DNA from: 2-02-FULL-38-15 sp964645555
GTDB lineage: Bacteria; Patescibacteriota; Microgenomatia; Daviesbacterales; UBA10151
Length of the DNA: 7,027 nucleotides
Assembly (NCBI GenBank): GCA_964645555.1
Contig: CAZYBP010000048.1
Location: forward strand, 1-7,027
Direction: 5' to 3'
In this document: positions 1-6,851 of the stretch, piece after piece
Numbering within the stretch: the stretch's first letter is position 1
How the letters are laid out: each line of letters opens with the position of its first letter
Program-made: the position numbers and the translations under genes
The notes under the pieces: generated by a model
The model's database searches: none
Seen by the model: the letters and a program-made list of their open reading frames with translations, nothing else
What the model was told of the DNA's origin: nothing

Positions 1-247
1 CAGCTTGCGTATCCTGGAATCTTTGTGGAAGTCCTATTTTGGATAAAAGAGACATGCAAATCTGGTTGTCTGTATTGCTATAAGTGCGGGTTCCTACTGC
101 GTGAGGAGTTTTAAGACCTTCTCTTAAAATACTTATAACTTGAGCAGCATCCTTTGCAACACAATGGACCAACTCACCTTCGCGAAAAATTCCCTCGGAT
201 AATGTATGATTTTCTCTTTGCTCAACTGCTTCTAATCTAACCGCCAT
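1..247 (-). CDS. Unrecognised protein, N-terminal 82 codons, cut by window edge
   Basis: An uninterrupted leftward frame starts at the ATG at 247-245 and stays open for 82 codons to the window edge, so the C-terminus is missing. The visible protein begins MAVRLEAVEQRENHTL and contains the stretch GELVHCVAKDAAQVISILRE at about residues 24-43, followed by GLKT. The pattern of a strand with LVH, then a helix ending IL-x-x-GL, resembles the first strand and helix of ADP-ribosyltransferase-fold proteins, where it usually reads HGT. Here it is HCV, and the later catalytic motifs are off the edge, so this is only a hint. I see no signal peptide or membrane segment in this part. The start is supported by a TATAAT hexamer ending 10 nt upstream. 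The gene diverges from the recombinase unit. It may be the element's neighbour or part of its cargo; the window cannot decide. Confidence 0.7.
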   Translation of the reverse strand, partial: MAVRLEAVEQRENHTLSEGIFREGELVHCVAKDAAQVISILREGLKTPHAVGTRTYSNTDNQICMSLLSKIGLPQRFQDTQA

Positions 248-257
248 AATGTGCTTT

Positions 258-263
258 ATTATA
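258..263 (-). promoter_or_regulatory. -10 box for the leftward gene at 247
   Basis: The minus strand reads TATAAT at 263-258, ending 10 nt before the ATG at 247. This would place the transcript start within about 3-4 nt of the start codon. No convincing -35 hexamer lies 16-18 nt further up (the best is TATCAT), so the call rests on the -10 box and its position. Confidence 0.45.
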
Positions 264-295
264 CTATAAGTTTCATTAAAATGATAGTTTTCCTC

Positions 296-325
296 TTGAC
301 AACTGTAAATATAATTATATATACT
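296..325 (+). promoter_or_regulatory. Promoter of the small gene/recombinase unit
   Basis: A perfect TTGACA at 296-301 is followed after 18 nt by TATACT at 320-325. Both boxes match the sigma-70 consensus closely. Transcription would begin near 332 and give a leader of about 23 nt before the ATG at 355. It drives the two-gene unit 355-664 and 667-2244. A perfect palindrome overlaps the end of the -10 box, so the promoter may be repressible. Confidence 0.65.
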
Positions 326-342
326 ATAAATATATTTATAGT
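323..342. promoter_or_regulatory. 20-bp perfect palindrome over -10 box and start site, possible operator
   Basis: Positions 323-332 are the exact reverse complement of 333-342; the core is ctataaat/atttatag. The palindrome begins inside the TATACT -10 box and covers the predicted transcription start. A dimeric repressor bound here would block RNA polymerase, which suits control of a recombinase. The sequence is almost all A and T, so chance is a real alternative, although a 10-bp perfect arm exactly on the -10 box is suggestive. Confidence 0.4.
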
Positions 343-354
343 TATAGACAAGGT

Positions 355-664
355 ATGGAAAAGAATGAGATACAAATACTAAATGATTCAGTTATCTCGA
401 ATGAAGATGTTTTTATCTTACCAAGTCTATCCTCAGAGTCTTCTTTTAATCCACAAGGAACCTATGATCAATTAAACCAACTATTTAGCGATCAGAATAA
501 GCAACAAAAAGATATCCAAGAAGCAAGAGATATTTTAGGAGANNNNNNNNNNCCAAGTATACGATCTTGTCAATGAAATTCAATTTTTAGTTGATAGCTG
601 GCTTGAGGAGTATGAAAGAAAAGTCTTTGACGGTAAAACACTAAACGAATTATTAAATCTTTAA
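355..664 (+). CDS. Small acidic protein ahead of the recombinase (interrupted by assembly gap)
   Basis: The frame opens at ATG 355 and reads MEKNEIQILNDSVISNED for 62 clear codons up to the N run at 543-552. Read literally across the 10 N it stops at 576. The frame one base over, starting at 554, stays open from the gap to TAA 662-664 and encodes a typical helical C-terminus containing NEIQFLVDSWLEEYERKVF. I therefore take 355-664 as one gene of roughly 100 residues whose true gap length is a multiple of three. The protein is hydrophilic, with a Gln/Asp/Lys-rich helical middle and no membrane segment. Its stop lies 2 nt before the recombinase ATG, so the two genes are probably translationally coupled. 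A role as an accessory or directionality factor is a guess from position only. Just AGG lies next to the ATG, too close for a normal ribosome site. Confidence 0.65.
543..552. other. Assembly gap of 10 N
   Basis: Ten undetermined bases lie inside a coding sequence. The frames on the two sides join only if the real length is a multiple of three, so 10 is a placeholder and not a measured length. The window is therefore a scaffold and not one contiguous read-through assembly. Confidence 0.98.
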
Positions 665-666
665 CT

Positions 667-2255
<1,589 letters not shown>

Positions 2256-2322
2256 TAAATTAAATTACGTATTCAGTTTTACAATGTACTCTCTGCAAAA
2301 AGCCTTCGGCACTGCTCTTCCT

Positions 2323-2380
2323 GGGATAACTATTATTTTAAGATATCCCGATTATATCGGGATTAGTTTGTAGTTATCCC
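2323..2380. repeat. Nested inverted repeats in the repeat unit (second copy 2492-2549)
   Basis: An outer 9-bp inverted repeat, gggataact at 2323-2331 and agttatccc at 2372-2380, encloses a perfect 8-bp hairpin with a 3-nt loop at 2345-2363 (atcccgat/atcgggat). The four arms share the gggat/atccc core, so alternative pairings are possible, for example 2323-2328 with 2344-2349. There is no T-run after it on either strand, so it does not look like a terminator. Confidence 0.8.
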
Positions 2381-2406
2381 GTTAAAGTAAGGTTACTTAC
2401 TTTAAC
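2381..2406. repeat. 26-bp dyad, 11-bp arms and 4-nt loop (second copy 2550-2575)
   Basis: The arms gttaaagtaag (2381-2391) and cttactttaac (2396-2406) are exact complements around gtta. The dyad abuts the 3' edge of the previous inverted repeat and ends exactly where the next 27-bp tRNA piece begins. It is thus the terminal structure of the 142-bp segment. It could be a recombinase or protein binding site, or an RNA hairpin; there is no U-tract to suggest termination. Confidence 0.8.
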
Positions 2407-2609
2407 CCGCTGAGCTACCGGCCCTAAATTAAATTACGTATTCAGTTTTACAATGTACTCTCTGCAAAAAGCCTTCGGCACTGCTCTTCCTGGGATAACT
2501 ATTATTTTAAGATATCCCGATTATATCGGGATTAGTTTGTAGTTATCCCGTTAAAGTAAGGTTACTTACTTTAACCCGCTGAGCTACCGGCCCTAAATTA
2601 AACCTTAAT

Positions 2610-2639
2610 ATTATACTTTACAGGGAAACTCCAGTTCAA
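2610..2639 (-). promoter_or_regulatory. Promoter reading towards the tRNA-Lys locus
   Basis: On the minus strand TTGAAC (2639-2634) is followed after 18 nt by a perfect TATAAT (2615-2610). Transcription would start near 2603, about 10 nt before the first tRNA 5' copy at 2593, the expected spacing for a tRNA promoter. The -35 box overlaps the TGA stop of the leftward gene at 2636. It was presumably the tRNA-Lys promoter before the repeat units came between. Transcripts must now cross two structured 169-bp units to reach the intact tRNA. Confidence 0.7.
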
Positions 2640-3223
2640 CTAGGCTGAAAAGGCTTGGGACATTTGCCCTGGGTGACTATTCTTTGTAACGGGTTATCCG
2701 GTAATGATTTATTAGACCTTCCTACCCATGGTCCTTGAATAATATATACTTTCTTATCCGAACCAGACAAATGCAATGTATCCTCAACTCCCGAAATCCA
2801 ACCTCTATAAGTTCTAAGCCAGCGGGGGACATTTTTATTGTCAACAACAATAACAGTTAGACCTACTGGATCAATAGGCTCGCGATGAGACCACCTTATA
2901 TCAGCATGTCTGCCTCTTGACGCAGAATCTCCCTTACTACAAGTAACTTCAAATGCGTCAGGACCAAAAGACTGCTCTTCGGAAATCTCCCTTGTGGTAA
3001 TTCCTTTTACCACTCCAGCCAAATCTATTTTTGTTGCTAGCAAGGTTCCGGTATAAAACAAACCTATTGCTCCAACTATACGAATACCCACCCCCAAAGA
3101 TTCAAACAATCTTTTCTTTGCTTCGGCGCGCTCACGGTGTGCTCGTGAAAGCGCTAGTGCTTCGGATAAAGATAGTATAGGTTTTGGATCCTTCACAGGC
3201 TCTCTTAAAGCTTCTATAGCCAT
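2636..3223 (-). CDS. Unrecognised single-pass membrane protein, 195 aa
   Basis: The protein starts at ATG 3223 and ends at TGA 2638-2636. Residues 1-42 are hydrophilic and charged, with a likely helix rich in Ala, Arg and Glu at 19-41. One membrane segment lies at about 43-64 (GVGIRIVGAIGLFYTGTLLA). The remaining 130 residues are polar, with Trp/Tyr/Gly-containing stretches suggesting a folded beta-rich domain on the far side of the membrane. Two Cys occur at 95 and 188. I recognise no family or catalytic motif. Its start is supported by TATAAT ending 8 nt upstream. It stands alone, divergent from the histidine kinase gene across a 66-bp promoter region. Its stop codon overlaps the tRNA promoter. 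No function is proposed. Confidence 0.8.
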   Translation of the reverse strand: MAIEALREPVKDPKPILSLSEALALSRAHRERAEAKKRLFESLGVGIRIVGAIGLFYTGTLLATKIDLAGVVKGITTREISEEQSFGPDAFEVTCSKGDSASRGRHADIRWSHREPIDPVGLTVIVVDNKNVPRWLRTYRGWISGVEDTLHLSGSDKKVYIIQGPWVGRSNKSLPDNPLQRIVTQGKCPKPFQPS

Positions 3224-3231
3224 AATGTTCC

Positions 3232-3237
3232 ATTATA
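3232..3237 (-). promoter_or_regulatory. -10 box of the leftward membrane-protein gene
   Basis: TATAAT reads on the minus strand at 3237-3232, with 8 nt to the ATG at 3223, so the mRNA would be leaderless or nearly so. The -35 region is weak (TTTAGT at 17 nt). Confidence 0.5.
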
Positions 3238-3251
3238 ACAGATTTAGCTTT

Positions 3252-3280
3252 TTGACTAAAACTATGAGTTATAGTAAAAT
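3252..3280 (+). promoter_or_regulatory. Promoter of the histidine kinase gene
   Basis: TTGACT (3252-3257), a 17-nt spacer and TAAAAT (3275-3280) form a good promoter. Its -10 box ends 9 nt before the ATG at 3290. That fixes the likely gene start at 3290, in a different frame from the kinase body, and predicts a leaderless transcript. It lies back to back with the leftward promoter in the same 66-bp space. Confidence 0.6.
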
Positions 3281-3289
3281 ATATTACTT

Positions 3290-3445
3290 ATGCCTGAGAG
3301 GGATTTTAACTTTCTATCTATAGGTCATCATAGTGCACCCGAACATATAAACATTGACAGGTTAGCTGGGGATGGTACCCAGGTAGCTGGGCCTCATACT
3401 GAACAATTGTATATCATGCATTTGACAATCTTACCTTTGGGGTAG
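3290..3445 (+). CDS. N-terminal piece of the histidine kinase, 51 codons, out of frame with the body
   Basis: ATG 3290 lies 9 nt after a -10 box and opens 51 codons (MPERDFNFLSIGHHSAPEH...) ending ILPLG before TAG 3443-3445. If the frame slips back one base at GGG (3440-3442), translation continues as VAVIGSNRRFMYMN. The joined sequence LPLGVAVIG followed by a polar turn and a RF-x-Y-x-N strand is a textbook start of a PAS domain. The heptamer at the junction is T TTG GGG (3436-3442), which fits the X XXY YYZ pattern of -1 slippery sites, with the stop directly after. Alternatively one G was lost from the GGGG run, or miscalled. The kinase frame itself is open only from 3403, so the N-terminus must come from this frame or be absent. 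The joined protein would be 398 residues. Confidence 0.55.
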   Translation: MPERDFNFLSIGHHSAPEHINIDRLAGDGTQVAGPHTEQLYIMHLTILPLG

Positions 3446-3471
3446 CCGTAATCGGTTCAAACCGGCGCTTT

Positions 3472-4485
3472 ATGTACATGAATAAAGCTCTTGCAAAGTT
3501 AGAGGGAGATAGAGCACTAGCAGTACATAGAGCACTTTTCCAACCTGTTGAAGATCAAGAGGGAATATTACCTATAGTCGAAGCTGTCCAAGTTGAAGGA
3601 AAACCTCATAAAACAGTGGTTCAGGCTCCTGTAGCCGGCAACTATTATGAATTATTCGTTTCCCCATACCAAACTTTAGGCGGAAGAGTTACTTGTTTAG
3701 TTGAGGTTCGTGATGTAACCGAGGATAAAGCAAAAGAAGCTGAGTTAACAAGAATTATGGAAGAAAGAGCAAGTCAAACAGAGAAAATGATGGCCATAGT
3801 TACCCATGACCTTAGACAACCTCACACCTTAATCCGTGGATATGCCAGTAGCGTTGCCCGTCAATTACAACAACCTCAACCAAATTATGTTTCGGTAGCT
3901 GATCATTGTAGGCAAATTGCTGAAGCTATTAGAAGTGCTGATGAGCGTTTAAGCGCACAAATCAAAACAATTCTTTATTCAGAGAGCCTAACAAGAGAAG
4001 TAATTTCTTTGGCGGAAGTATTATCAGTCACAAGAGAAGAGGGAATGGAAGCATTATTTAGACTGCACAATATAAAAGCAAGTATCGCAACTGCTGATGG
4101 AAACCTTAAACTTTTAGGCAATATCCAGGCATTACAGTCTACACTATCCTTTTTAATTACTAATTCTGTTCGTGCCATGGAAAAAAGTAAACTTAGAGAA
4201 CTTACTATATCGCTGGAAGTACAAAACAGACAGGCTATGATTACCATAGCAGATACAGGGAAGGGTATCCCGCTAGAATTCAGGGGAAGAATCTTTGAAG
4301 GTTTTACCACCAACGGGAAAATGGGTACAGGCATAGGTTTACCTTACGCCAGGGCAACAGCAATAGCTCATGGAGGTAATCTGGAACTAAAAAGCAGTAT
4401 AACTTTTGCTATGCATAGAAAAAACCCTAAGCTTGGACCAAAAGGAACAATCTTTATTCTTACCCTGCCCTTAATGGACCAGTAA
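3472..4485 (+). CDS. Cytosolic PAS-domain sensor histidine kinase (body)
   Basis: From the in-frame ATG at 3472 this frame codes 337 residues, but coding similarity extends upstream to at least 3442 (see the 3290 piece). The PAS domain covers residues 1 to about 85 and ends with the usual V-x-D-V-T-E-D signature (78-84). A helical linker follows, then the dimerisation/phosphoacceptor helix with MMAIVTHDLRQP, where H112 is the expected phosphorylated histidine. The ATPase domain shows the N box at N231, the G1 box D261-T-G263-K-G265, the F box RIFEGF at 273-278 and the G2 box GTGIGL at 285-290. All kinase motifs are intact. No membrane segment is present, so it should sense an internal signal. 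It would pass phosphate to a response regulator, none of which is encoded nearby; it is an orphan here. No ribosome site precedes 3472, which argues that it is not the true start. Confidence 0.9.
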   Translation: MYMNKALAKLEGDRALAVHRALFQPVEDQEGILPIVEAVQVEGKPHKTVVQAPVAGNYYELFVSPYQTLGGRVTCLVEVRDVTEDKAKEAELTRIMEERASQTEKMMAIVTHDLRQPHTLIRGYASSVARQLQQPQPNYVSVADHCRQIAEAIRSADERLSAQIKTILYSESLTREVISLAEVLSVTREEGMEALFRLHNIKASIATADGNLKLLGNIQALQSTLSFLITNSVRAMEKSKLRELTISLEVQNRQAMITIADTGKGIPLEFRGRIFEGFTTNGKMGTGIGLPYARATAIAHGGNLELKSSITFAMHRKNPKLGPKGTIFILTLPLMDQ

Positions 4486-4519
4486 AAATCCTAATTTCCA
4501 ACTAGTCTCCCCAATACTA

Positions 4520-4525
4520 TATAAT
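4520..4525 (+). promoter_or_regulatory. Possible -10 box for cysS
   Basis: TATAAT at 4520-4525 lies 38 nt before the cysS ATG, with a poor -35 region. A start near 4532 would put the inverted repeat at 4534-4557 at the very 5' end of the mRNA. A second TATAAT at 4560-4565 overlaps the start codon and cannot serve cysS. Confidence 0.4.
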
Positions 4526-4533
4526 CCATTTAA

Positions 4534-4557
4534 TAAGCATAGCTTGTTATATGCTTA
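4534..4557 (+). promoter_or_regulatory. Hairpin in the cysS leader
   Basis: The 8-bp arms taagcata (4534-4541) and tatgctta (4550-4557) pair perfectly around an 8-nt loop, ending 6 nt before the cysS ATG. It may shape access to the start codon, since no Shine-Dalgarno is present, or it may be an operator on DNA. It is too short to be a T-box, the known regulator of many synthetase genes. Confidence 0.45.
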
Positions 4558-4563
4558 CGTATA

Positions 4564-5739
4564 ATGAAACTGTATAACAGCTTAACTAATTCCAAAGATG
4601 AATTTAAGCCTTTAGAGGATAAAAGAGTTACTATCTATGTTTGTGGCATTACTCCTTATGACACCACCCATTTAGGCCATGCTTTTACATATATTTCCTT
4701 TGACGCACTAATTAGATACCTAAAATTTAAAGGATTTAAGGTAATTTACACTCAAAATGTGACTGATATTAATGATAAAGACAAAGATATTTTAGCAAGA
4801 GCCAAAAAACTAAATGTTCCTTGGGATAAATTAGCAGATTATTGGACCAAACACTTTTTAGAGGATATGAAGAAATTAAACTGGCTTTTTCCTGATTATT
4901 ACTTAAAAGCCTCAGAACAAATTCTTTGCATGATCCAGCTTATTCAAAGGCTTTTGGATAACGGTCTTACTTATCAAATTGGCAATTCAGTATATTTGGA
5001 TATTTCAAAAGATAAAGATTACGGTAAATTATCAAAATATACAGATTACAAAAAAATTAAATTTGCCAAAAAGTTTGAAGAAGATTTGGTAAATCCAGAC
5101 AAAAGAAATCCTTTAGATATCACTTTATGGAGAGGCTCAACCCCAAATCAATCTACTCATATCCCAATCTTCAAAAGCCCTTTTGGTCCAGGCAGGCCTG
5201 GCTGGCATATTGAGTGTTCTGCCATGGGTATTTCTACTTTGGGTGAACAAATTGATATTCACGGAGGCGGTAAGGATTTAATATTTCCCCATCATGAAGC
5301 AGAAATTGCCCAATCTGAGGGTGCAACTGGAAAAATCCCTTTTGTTAAATATTGGCTTCATACAGGCACTGTTTTTTACCAGGGCAAAAAAATGAGCAAA
5401 TCAGAAGGTAATTTAGTTATGGTTGCTGATCTAGTTAAAAAATACTCCCCTAATGCAATCAGATGGTTACTGCTTTCAAATCATTGGGCCAAATCCTGGG
5501 AATATATAGAGGAGGATTTGAAAAAAGCACAAGAAAATGTAAATCTTGTGGAGAACGTCATTTTGGCAAGCAAAGCAACTCCAGAATCCAAAACTTCTCC
5601 CAAGATTAAACAATTTATGAAAATTTTGGATAATAATTTTTATACCCCCAAAGCCTTGGAATTTTTACTAAAACTTGCTAAAGATAACCTCTGTATAGAA
5701 GTTAAGGGTTTGTATGAGATGTTGGGTTTCTATCTCTAA
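4564..5739 (+). CDS. cysS: Cysteinyl-tRNA synthetase, short form
   Basis: The enzyme charges tRNA-Cys with cysteine using ATP in the cytosol. This 391-residue protein shows the class I catalytic core: C27 in VCGITPYD, the HIGH-type motif H36-L-G-H39, NVTDINDKD at 65-73, the GW-HIECSAMG segment with C218, the G-G-G-K-D-L-x-F-P-H-H stretch with H243, and the KMSKS loop at 276-280. C27, C218, H243 and E247 match the family's zinc site, which selects cysteine. The family is usually about 460 residues (E. coli 461). Here the helical domain after KMSKS is short and the protein stops after a brief segment ending LYEMLGFYL, so most of the C-terminal tRNA-contacting part is missing. The frame is clean, so this looks like natural reduction and not breakage. 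Its last 38 nt overlap the end of the convergent leftward gene. Confidence 0.96.
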   Translation: MKLYNSLTNSKDEFKPLEDKRVTIYVCGITPYDTTHLGHAFTYISFDALIRYLKFKGFKVIYTQNVTDINDKDKDILARAKKLNVPWDKLADYWTKHFLEDMKKLNWLFPDYYLKASEQILCMIQLIQRLLDNGLTYQIGNSVYLDISKDKDYGKLSKYTDYKKIKFAKKFEEDLVNPDKRNPLDITLWRGSTPNQSTHIPIFKSPFGPGRPGWHIECSAMGISTLGEQIDIHGGGKDLIFPHHEAEIAQSEGATGKIPFVKYWLHTGTVFYQGKKMSKSEGNLVMVADLVKKYSPNAIRWLLLSNHWAKSWEYIEEDLKKAQENVNLVENVILASKATPESKTSPKIKQFMKILDNNFYTPKALEFLLKLAKDNLCIEVKGLYEMLGFYL

Positions 5740-6007
5740 GCATCCAACCGGCTGCTAGGGCTACACCTATATTAACCAAACTCTGTACACCTAAATACTT
5801 AGCCCTAAAAGCGGCATTATCTGACTCCTTCACATTAAGAATGTAAGCATAAGAAGGTTCGTGGAATATAACCCCTAATCGTTCCACAGCCACTACACTA
5901 TTTGCAGTACCTGTTAGAGTATTCAAATAGCCCTGTATCGGCACACCCCTAAACTGATCTACAAAGGTTGCCAAATAATTAGGAATTTTCTGCCTAAACT
6001 TGTGCCA
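5702..6007 (-). CDS. CDP-alcohol phosphatidyltransferase-like protein, C-terminal part (shifted frame)
   Basis: This frame is the continuation of the gene that starts at 6558. Joined by a -1 shift at the T7 run (6013-6007), the protein passes from KPYDFRFF into WHKFRQKIPNYLATFVDQ with no break in character and ends at TAA 5704-5702, for 285 residues in all. The part here carries NTLTGTANSVVAVERLGV and a likely membrane helix near the end (YLGVQSLVNIGVALAAGWML, about 256-274 of the joined protein). The only start inside this piece would be a TTG at 5974 without promoter or ribosome site, so a separate gene is unlikely. The end overlaps cysS by 38 nt in the opposite direction; no terminator is visible between the two genes. 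Confidence 0.7.
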   Translation of the reverse strand, partial: WHKFRQKIPNYLATFVDQFRGVPIQGYLNTLTGTANSVVAVERLGVIFHEPSYAYILNVKESDNAAFRAKYLGVQSLVNIGVALAAGWMLRDRNPTSHTNP

Positions 6008-6558
6008 AAAAAACGAAAATCATAAGGTTTATAAGTTTCAGGCACTACCCTACCAAATATACCTGCTACAGCTTTAAATGTTCTAGGTAAATTGCATGTT
6101 GCCAGATTAAACAAAGCTGCAGAAACCTCTTTCTTGCGACCTAATTTAGAAGCAGTACATGCTGATGCCAAGGATTGAAATGCTTCAATAATTCCATCTG
6201 CCATAGGATCATATGCTTGTCCTTTCATCTCATCTTCTAACTTTTCCTCCTCATCAGCCATTTCGCCTCTGGTTAGTCTAGCCAATTTACCATCAAAAAG
6301 ATCGCAAGCCATACCAGCTAGAGTAAGTCCAATAGCTATACCAGTGTTTCTACCAGAACTCTTACCTAGTCTATGCTGTCTCTCCATTAATTCTATACCA
6401 GCAACAGAAAGCATCACTCCGGCAGCAGTAATATGATTTGCTTTTACATTAGGAAAAACATGATGAAATATTTTCACTGGATAATCTAATCCTTTTGTTG
6501 ATTGCCTCCAATTAGAATTTCTAACAGATGACTGGTCACCTTCTTGCTCAACTGACAT
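5959..6558 (-). CDS. CDP-alcohol phosphatidyltransferase-like membrane protein, N-terminal part
   Basis: Members of this family transfer a phospho-alcohol group from a CDP-linked donor, for example in phosphatidylglycerol or phosphatidylinositol-phosphate synthesis, inside the membrane. Counting from ATG 6558, residues 86-94 give D-x2-D-G-x2-A-R and 113-121 give G-x3-D-x3-D, the family's metal and CDP binding signature. All four Asp (86, 89, 117, 121) are present. The spacing between Arg94 and Gly113 is 18 residues, against 8 in the usual motif, with an acidic insert. Hydrophobic segments lie at about 42-58 and 72-88, preceded by the ANHIT strand typical of the first helix. The substrate cannot be told. 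The ATG at 6558 is preferred over a TTG at 6594, because the latter falls in the -35 box. In this frame the gene stops at TAG 5961-5959, after the T7 frameshift. Confidence 0.8.
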   Translation of the reverse strand: MSVEQEGDQSSVRNSNWRQSTKGLDYPVKIFHHVFPNVKANHITAAGVMLSVAGIELMERQHRLGKSSGRNTGIAIGLTLAGMACDLFDGKLARLTRGEMADEEEKLEDEMKGQAYDPMADGIIEAFQSLASACTASKLGRKKEVSAALFNLATCNLPRTFKAVAGIFGRVVPETYKPYDFRFFGTSLGRKFLIIWQPL

Positions 6559-6565
6559 AGGGGTT

Positions 6566-6594
6566 ACTATACAAGATTTAACAAGAATATGCAA
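6566..6594 (-). promoter_or_regulatory. Promoter of the phosphatidyltransferase-like gene
   Basis: Minus strand TTGCAT (6594-6589), a 17-nt spacer and TATAGT (6571-6566) form a good promoter. Its -10 box ends 7 nt before the ATG at 6558, so the mRNA should begin at or next to the start codon. It decides the start of the gene. A 10-bp palindrome, ctgttaacag, lies just upstream at 6604-6613 and might bind a regulator. Confidence 0.6.
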
Positions 6595-6618
6595 AGCTAT
6601 AAGCTGTTAACAGAATCT

Positions 6619-6723
6619 CTATCTTCTATTTTTTGTGCGTCTTTTTTTAGGGGAAGTTATTTTTCTAATTTGATGGAAAGCAGTTGAGGCTACGGCTGCT
6701 CCTACATTTTGTATAAAAAGCAT
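6619..6723 (-). CDS. Possible 34-aa basic small protein
   Basis: ATG 6723 to TAG 6621-6619 encodes MLFIQNVGAAVASTAFHQ followed by a strongly basic tail with KKRR and KNRR. A short hydrophobic Ala-rich helix plus a poly-basic end is a plausible small protein, either membrane-touching or nucleic-acid-binding. A TATAGT hexamer lies 19 nt upstream on the same strand, with a weak -35. It stops 25 nt before the promoter of the leftward gene at 6558. The composition is not random-looking, but an ORF this short can arise by chance. No family is recognised. Confidence 0.4.
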   Translation of the reverse strand: MLFIQNVGAAVASTAFHQIRKITSPKKRRTKNRR

Positions 6724-6813
6724 CTTGTAAACTCATATTCAGACTATATCTTAGAGAAATTTAGTTTAAATAGATGCCAAAAAGGGGTAATAACTAGGAA
6801 AGAAGTGTTAATT

Positions 6814-6843
6814 TTAACAAATCAGACTCAAAAGTTATATAAT
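6814..6843 (+). promoter_or_regulatory. Promoter of the small rightward gene
   Basis: TTAACA (6814-6819), an 18-nt spacer and a perfect TATAAT (6838-6843) precede the ATG at 6852 by 8 nt. The signal is strong and again predicts a leaderless message. Confidence 0.65.
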
Positions 6844-6851
6844 TTAAGACT

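Noticed and set aside
2307..2319. Short GC hairpin followed by T-run on the minus strand as a terminator before the tRNA
   Set aside because: The stem is only 3 bp (GCC/GGC), too weak for an intrinsic terminator.
3975..4334. Leftward 119-codon frame within the kinase
   Set aside because: It is fully antisense to the conserved kinase motifs, with no promoter or start signal.
4560..4565. TATAAT overlapping the cysS start
   Set aside because: It overlaps the ATG, so it cannot transcribe cysS, and no small gene follows in range.
6559..6594. TTG start at 6594 for the phosphatidyltransferase-like gene
   Set aside because: The TTG is the first half of the -35 box TTGCAT, and the ATG at 6558 sits 7 nt after the -10 box.
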